DNA from: Paragordius varius
Lineage: Eukaryota; Nematomorpha
DNA: 64,000 bases
Assembly: GCA_964247055.1 (NCBI GenBank)
Contig: OZ176050.1
Location: forward strand, 12,524,001-12,588,000
Reading direction: 5' to 3'
Shown: piece after piece, positions 59,101 to 64,000 of the stretch
Numbering within the stretch: position 1 is the first letter of the stretch
Layout: each line of letters starts with the position of its first letter
The notes under the pieces: generated by a model
What the model was told of the DNA's origin: nothing
Databases searched by the model: none
The model's input: the letters and a program-made list of their open reading frames with translations, nothing else
Position numbers and translations under genes: made by a program

Positions 59101-60666
59101 TTTCGGTTACCATAATATTTGGTCTAAAATAGAGAGCTTACATAATTAGGCAAAACGAATGTTAAATACATTATGTTTTTTAAACAAACCAGTATAAATT
59201 CTACATTAAAAAATTTCGGCAAGAATTAGTGTAAATTAACACTTAAGGGTCATAAATCAATTAAACTTAGACGCAAAAATAAAAATTAAACACCTATGTA
59301 ATAAAATGATAATATTTTCATTAAAAAATTAGGTGGAATTAAAATTTAGTATTTATGACTTGGAAAGGAAAAAAATGATAAATAATATAGTAAATATTAT
59401 AAATAAGCGCATAATTTTCAATAAAAGTTCAATAATTTCCATAAAAATTAACCTAAATGGAAATATTCCCAAATTGATCACGTTTGTAAGTTAAAACGCT
59501 ATGTAAGTAAAATCATCTTGAAGTCCAAAATATTGGGTCAATAAACTAAGAATTTAGTTTTCACATAAACTGATACTTTCACCTAAACTAATTCTTAAAA
59601 GATTAAATATAATCTTTTGATTTTTGCTTTTGAAACGCTTTTTCTTTAATATCGAATCATAGGATGCACAAGCTTAATTAAGAAGCCGTTCATTTTTCAA
59701 TATGTAATCAAAAACAGCTACTGCTTAAAAGTATTTTTGGGTTTGTTTTCATGTGCAAGAATGAACTAATTGTCCAAGCTAGTGAATTTTCCATTAAATT
59801 TCGAGAAACTACTATTTGACCCTAATTTTGGCATATTTATACATTATAGAGTGTCAAATTTAGAGAAGTACGTTTTATAAGGACCAAATTTTTTATAGAG
59901 TCCCTCATAAGCTTTCATCATCCGAAAATTTTGTGGTATAACGCCATACAACAGAAATAAATGTAAAAAATAAAAGAAGACACAGCTGTTGTTTAATGAA
60001 ATACAAATATTAACATTTTACCATATGCTTGTATTAATATATATAACATTTTAATCCAAAAATTACCTTTAAAAGAATTTTTTATTAAATAGTTTTTGTG
60101 TTTTTGATAAAATTAACATGTTAAAAACAACTAAAAGGATCTAAAAAATCCGGATATTATTGCAACTAATATTTCTATACTAGTCCAAAATAATCAAAAC
60201 CTGTTAGGGTGCAAATACACATGGACAAACTTTTTAATTTATTATAAATTTAAATATACAATAACAATTATGGTTTAATTTAACATATACATTTAGCCAT
60301 ACTTTTATTTAACAAACTTATTTTTTTTAAAAAAATAATTTAATCATTTTTTATTATTTTTTTACCTGTACAAACCCTGTTAAACTATTTAAAAACAATT
60401 ATTTACTATAAAAAATGGAACAATTTATATCATTATATATTATATTTTGAGAAAGCGTCATGAGGCGGATAATCCATATAAAATTTTCAACAATTGGGGT
60501 CATATAAGCATGGGTTCCTGAATCAACATTTTTCCCCTTCAAAACAATGAGCTAAAATTGAAAAAAAAACCTAGTTGACATCTGTTCCCATAAGTTCCTG
60601 ATTTGCAAATACATTTATTTGAAAGGCATGCCAGCGTATTATCATACACACATTGACAATTGTCGT
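56172..60666 (-). CDS. Multi-EGF-like extracellular protein, internal exons
   Basis: Six exons, all phase 1-1: 60571-60666, 58827-59018, 58147-58242, 57614-57712, 57020-57214 and 56172-56270. They encode eight short EGF-like modules of about 32 residues with six-cysteine spacing (C.C.....C....C.C..G.YG..C), e.g. CICKSGTYGNRC, CPCLPGYYGKRC, CSCKSGYYGRKC, CVCLHRFYGSKC, CDCKPGWYGKHC and CVCLPGYFGPRC. This short laminin/MEGF-like form is typical of receptors and matrix proteins; calcium-binding motifs are absent. Two exons carry two modules each. Phase 1-1 exons allow modules to be skipped or duplicated. Signal peptide, N-terminal and C-terminal exons were not identified; an open stretch at 61478-61690 might be upstream coding sequence. 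The protease-homologue exons downstream have no phase-1 acceptor, so the two are treated as separate genes. Confidence 0.85.
57288..57485. mobile_element. Palindromic MITE in an intron of the EGF gene
   Basis: The left arm (cgtatcctttattttatcaa, gggtataaatatttgttaaa, gaatgaaaaaacaag) is repeated in inverse on the right (cttgttttttccattc, accaaatatttataccc, ttgttaaaaaaggatacatg). Arms are about 80 bp with a short centre. Non-coding; no other copy was noticed in the window. Confidence 0.7.
58593..58780. mobile_element. Foldback MITE, family A, diverged copy
   Basis: Left end tacagtatgataagtatact; right end gcaatgtatacttattctta then ccata. The core caaagagcattattattgga is shared with other family A copies. 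It lies in the EGF gene intron just 3' of the exon at 58827-59018. Confidence 0.7.
59110..60570. other. Long intron of the EGF gene, no recognised content
   Basis: About 1.5 kb of AT-rich DNA between the first EGF exon recognised and the two-module exon. No coding segment, RNA or repeat family was recognised. Confidence 0.5.
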
Positions 60667-60669
60667 CTG

Positions 60670-62279
60670 AGATTATAAAAAAGTAAATTAAATCCCCAGA
60701 TATCCATTGTAGAAAAAAGTTATAAAGATAGGGAGTTATATTTATATTCCAAATATTTTGGTAAACCTTAACTTCAATATTAATTTCACAAGTTTAAGTA
60801 ATCAAATAAAATTGAAAATTATAACCCTTTGTGATTGGAGTTAAAAATTATGTCTAGGGATGCTTAATATAGTTTTATTTTATATTTTAATACTGCGGGG
60901 ATATTATAGAGGGATGTTAAAGCAATGCGAAAAACTTTTATCCACACAGGGTATAGAAAAATTATAAATGTGTATTCGAATATAAAAAATTGTAAAATTA
61001 AATTACTTTTAAATTATGGAAATTATCGTAATAGCCCACTTTTATGATATGCATATTGGCACATTTTGGTTTGGGTCCAAAATGCCACTTTGTTTAATAT
61101 ATTTTATAAATATCGCCGTGTTATTTGGCTTTAAATTTAAAGTGAAGGAACTGAATAGATCTTATATTTAGAATAACATAAGATCGGTAATATAATCTTT
61201 TTTGAAGTTTTGTAGTCATGGAAATATCAATCAATATTCGTTTATTAAATTATTTATAATAATTATAGATGATTTTTAGTTAAAACGCTACAAATTTTAT
61301 ACGTATTAACATAAGAAAATGCTAATCTGCACTTTGGGTATATTGTTTTTTTGTAATTTAAGCATAACTTTCAAATTCAAAAGTAACCATGAAGGATTTT
61401 ATTAACAGGCAGTCTAAGTTAAACCTATCCATATTCATTTTAATTTGTAAAGTATCATACGAAAAAATCTGATCTCTTTATAAATCAATATAATTTTTAA
61501 ATAAAAAATTCCACAAACTTTCTGAATATGTAAAATTAAGTCGCAGGCCTCGTGAATCAAACACTTCAACATCCATATTCCATATGTGTTTTATGTGTAA
61601 AACCATATAAATTGGAATAAATATTGAGCTTATCATATTGGAAAAATTTAACAAAAGGAAACAATTTTGACTGCTTTTTAACATTTCCAAATTAATTGTT
61701 GTGTCAGCTAAAATTATTATAAATAAAACAAATAGATTATATTTTTATAAAGGTTATTTTACACGAGGTTACTTATAATCATATTTATTAAATAAAATTT
61801 ATAAAAATGATTTAATATTAACTGGTGATTATATCAAGTAATTCATCATGAATGATCTAGTGCCGTTAAAAATAAAAATCTTTAATTTAATATTGAGAGA
61901 TTTGCTATAATTTTGGAAAAAACGAATTATAATTTTTATATTTGAAATCTAGTATCGTATATTTACAATAAACATCAAATTTTACTATCCACACCAAAGA
62001 TATCATAAATAAAATCTTTGATTTTTAAATGAATTAATTAAAACCTTAATGCAAGATCAAACAATTTCTATAATGAACCAAGAACCAAAGTCTTATAGCT
62101 ATCATTACAAACCAAAACCCATGCGAATAAAAAGTAAATATAAATTAAACAAAATTTATTACAATATAATAATTTATTAGCAGTGTTGTGCGTTATAATA
62201 TTTATTCCAGACATCTTGACCCTACTAGCTTGTTCAACAACCCGCATCAGAAGAGTTTGTTTGCAGTGATGAAAACACA
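60670..62279. other. Region between the EGF gene and ABCE1
   Basis: No feature is certain. A 70-codon minus-strand frame at 61478-61690 has a hydrophobic stretch (NMISSIFIPIYMVLHI) followed by WNMDVEVFDSRGLRLNF. It could be an upstream exon of the EGF gene, because some vertebrate EGF ligands and receptors start with such a hydrophobic segment, but no splice link was established. Confidence 0.3.
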
Positions 62280-64000
62280 TTAATCTTCCAAGAAAAAGAA
62301 ATTTCCAGACTTCTTTTGATCCACATCCTTGACTGAGTTTAGTTTATTAATACGCGGCCTAAAATTGTTAGGGTCCCTACGGAATGTTATGTTAAGGCTC
62401 TCCAAAAATTTATTCATGCCCAACAACAAACTTTGGGGACTATTGGCATGGGAGACGACAGAAGGTGTACCCTCAAAAACTATGACACGATCAGCCAAAT
62501 ACGTTGCCATAATGAAATCGTGTTCAACCACGAAAGCCGTTTTCTTGGCATGGAGGATAAAGCGTTTAATAACTTTGCTGGCAACTAAACGCTGTTCGGA
62601 ATCAAGGTATGCCGACGGTTCATCAATCAAATACACGTCAGCAGGTTTCCCCAAGCAAAGTGTTAAGGCTACTCGTTGAAGCTCACCACCAGATAAGTTT
62701 TGTACCTCAAGGTCTAACAAGGGATCCATATTCATGGGTTTGATAACGTCCGCAATAAATTGCGGGTGAAGAAATGCCTCTTGTATCCGCTCCAATAACA
62801 AATTACGAACTGTACTCGTGTACTTGGGTGATATTTTTTGCGGTTTATAGCTTATGTTAAGAACAGGTACTTCAGCACCTTCGTCCGGTTTCAGATTTCC
62901 GGCTAACATACGGATCAAGGTAGTTTTCCCCGTCCCATTTTCTCCCAATAACACGATAATTTCGCTGTCAGTAAAATCACCTTCCGAAATGCTAAGGGAG
63001 AAGTCACCAAGATGTTTTGACATAGCTGGATAACTATAATGACGCATACGTTTAATTTCTTCTTTGGATGCCGTTTCTGCAACCTTGAATGTGAGAGAAA
63101 CGTCTCGAAACCTGAGATTTTCTGTGGGAACAAATCCATCAAGAAATATGTTAATCCCTTCGCGTACACTAAAGGGCATAGTAACCACTCCATAGGCCCC
63201 AGGCATACCATACAAACAACAAATGTAATCGGAGAGATAATCGAGTATAGATAAATCATGTTCCACAACTATGATATAGTTATTGTCACGAATTAACTCA
63301 CGTATGGCTATGGCAGCGTTTAGCCTTTGTTTAACATCCAAATAACTGGATGGTTCATCAAACATATAAATGTCGGCGTTTTGAATACAGCACATGGCAC
63401 ATGCAAATCGTTGCAATTCTCCACCACTTAAATCACTAATTTGTCGATTCATGAGTGAAGGTCCTAAATCTAACCTTTCACAAATACCGTGTTGGAATGC
63501 AAACTTACTCATTTGAACGGGATCATCTTTGGCATTAAGAACGAATCCGGGTAATTTTTTAGCCAGTAATTCTTGAACAGTGCCTTGAGCCGCTTTAGGT
63601 ATTTGATCAACATATTGAGGCTTGATTAGCGCTTTGAGATTGTCTTCCAAAATTTTAGTAAAATAATTTTGAAGTTCTGAACCTCGAAAATATACTAAGA
63701 GTTCGGACCAATCTGGTGGATTTTCATAACGGCCAAGATTGGGTTTAAGCTTGCCAGCAAGAATTTTTAGAGCAGTCGATTTACCAATACCATTGGTTCC
63801 AACAAGACCCAAAACTTCACCAGGCCTTGGAATAGGTAATCTATGGAGTTTAAATGAATTTGCTGAATATCGATGCGTGGTATCTTTTTCCAGATCACTC
63901 GGAAGATTAATAATCTGAATGGCTTGGAAAGGACATTTTTTAACACAAATTCCGCATCCTATGCATAATTGTTCTGATATAAGAGCCATTTTGTCTAGGG
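62280..64000 (-). CDS. ABCE1: ABCE1/RLI ribosome-recycling ATPase (5' part outside the window)
   Basis: Twin-ATPase iron-sulfur protein that splits ribosomes after termination and aids initiation in the cytosol. One long exon reads from the window edge (frame open above Met 63989: L-D-K-M) to the stop at 62280. It contains the second 4Fe-4S cluster motif ([12 protein letters not shown]), the invariant [18 protein letters not shown] stretch, Walker A 1 (GTNGIGKST) and signature 1 ([10 protein letters not shown]). Walker B 1 ([10 protein letters not shown]), Walker A 2 (GENGTGKTT), signature 2 ([10 protein letters not shown]) and Walker B 2 ([10 protein letters not shown]) follow, with the C-terminal [17 protein letters not shown]. 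All catalytic residues are intact. The N-terminal first cluster lies beyond position 64000. Absence of introns over 1.7 kb contrasts with its intron-rich neighbours. Confidence 0.98.
   Translation of the reverse strand, partial: LDKMALISEQLCIGCGICVKKCPFQAIQIINLPSDLEKDTTHRYSANSFKLHRLPIPRPGEVLGLVGTNGIGKSTALKILAGKLKPNLGRYENPPDWSELLVYFRGSELQNYFTKILEDNLKALIKPQYVDQIPKAAQGTVQELLAKKLPGFVLNAKDDPVQMSKFAFQHGICERLDLGPSLMNRQISDLSGGELQRFACAMCCIQNADIYMFDEPSSYLDVKQRLNAAIAIRELIRDNNYIIVVEHDLSILDYLSDYICCLYGMPGAYGVVTMPFSVREGINIFLDGFVPTENLRFRDVSLTFKVAETASKEEIKRMRHYSYPAMSKHLGDFSLSISEGDFTDSEIIVLLGENGTGKTTLIRMLAGNLKPDEGAEVPVLNISYKPQKISPKYTSTVRNLLLERIQEAFLHPQFIADVIKPMNMDPLLDLEVQNLSGGELQRVALTLCLGKPADVYLIDEPSAYLDSEQRLVASKVIKRFILHAKKTAFVVEHDFIMATYLADRVIVFEGTPSVVSHANSPQSLLLGMNKFLESLNITFRRDPNNFRPRINKLNSVKDVDQKKSGNFFFLED

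Noticed and set aside
51431-60666. EGF modules and protease fold as one fusion gene
   Set aside because: Attractive because both are on the same strand in the right order. However, the first protease exon has no phase-1 acceptor, so there is no sequence support for a link.
1-64000. LTR retroelements, Polintons, endogenous viruses, CRISPR arrays, operons
   Set aside because: No terminal direct repeats with gag-pol features, no capsid or viral polymerase reading frames and no spaced repeats were recognised.

Overview
The window is very AT-rich animal nuclear DNA. It carries spliced genes with GT...AG introns on both strands, a LINE, several families of short inverted-repeat DNA elements and long empty stretches. 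Animal origin is indicated by an SYCP2-type meiotic axis protein, arrays of single-module EGF exons with phase 1-1 boundaries, a chymotrypsin-fold protease homologue and a mitochondrial MTO1. The species cannot be named from the sequence. The most distinctive trait is a set of extremely short introns (21-31 nt) in four genes, beside ordinary introns of 60 nt to over 1 kb. Dicyemid mesozoans are known for introns in this size class and schistosomes for somewhat longer ones, but this is only a hint, not an assignment.

Layout. 0.7-3.9 kb (+): the 3' exons of S-adenosylmethionine synthetase, with two alternative last exons. 3.9-8.5 kb: no gene; a tRNA-derived SINE and repeat debris. 8.5-11.6 kb (+): two Asn/Lys-rich disordered proteins, the first secreted. 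11.7-12.4 kb (-): dUTPase, five exons, tail-to-tail with the previous gene. 12.8-15.1 kb: a non-autonomous hAT element with perfect 8-bp target duplications and a tandem-repeat interior. 15.7-16.7 kb: a cluster of inverted foldback elements. 18.2-23.4 kb (+): an eight-exon coiled-coil protein of unknown function. 23.8-24.3 kb (-): a small helical protein. 25.5-30.7 kb (-): SYCP2, 16 exons whose phases all agree, 1,392 residues. 31-33 kb (-): a secreted His/Lys-rich disordered protein. 33-35 kb: three short transposon relics. 35.1-42.4 kb (-): MTO1/MnmG, 13 exons recognised. 42.9-46.2 kb: a decayed hAT transposon. 46.7-49.7 kb (-): a broken RTE-like LINE with an inverted 5' end. 51.4-55.3 kb (-): a trypsin-fold protein that has lost its catalytic residues. 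56.2-60.7 kb (-): eight EGF-like modules. 62.3-64 kb (-): ABCE1, running off the window edge.

The genes are unrelated neighbours rather than a functional cluster: methyl-donor and nucleotide metabolism, tRNA wobble modification, ribosome recycling, meiosis, and secreted or extracellular proteins. Mobile elements lie mainly between genes and in the longer introns of MTO1, the coiled-coil gene and the EGF gene, whereas the 21-31 nt introns hold none. No rRNA gene, intact tRNA gene, CRISPR array, LTR element or Polinton was recognised.
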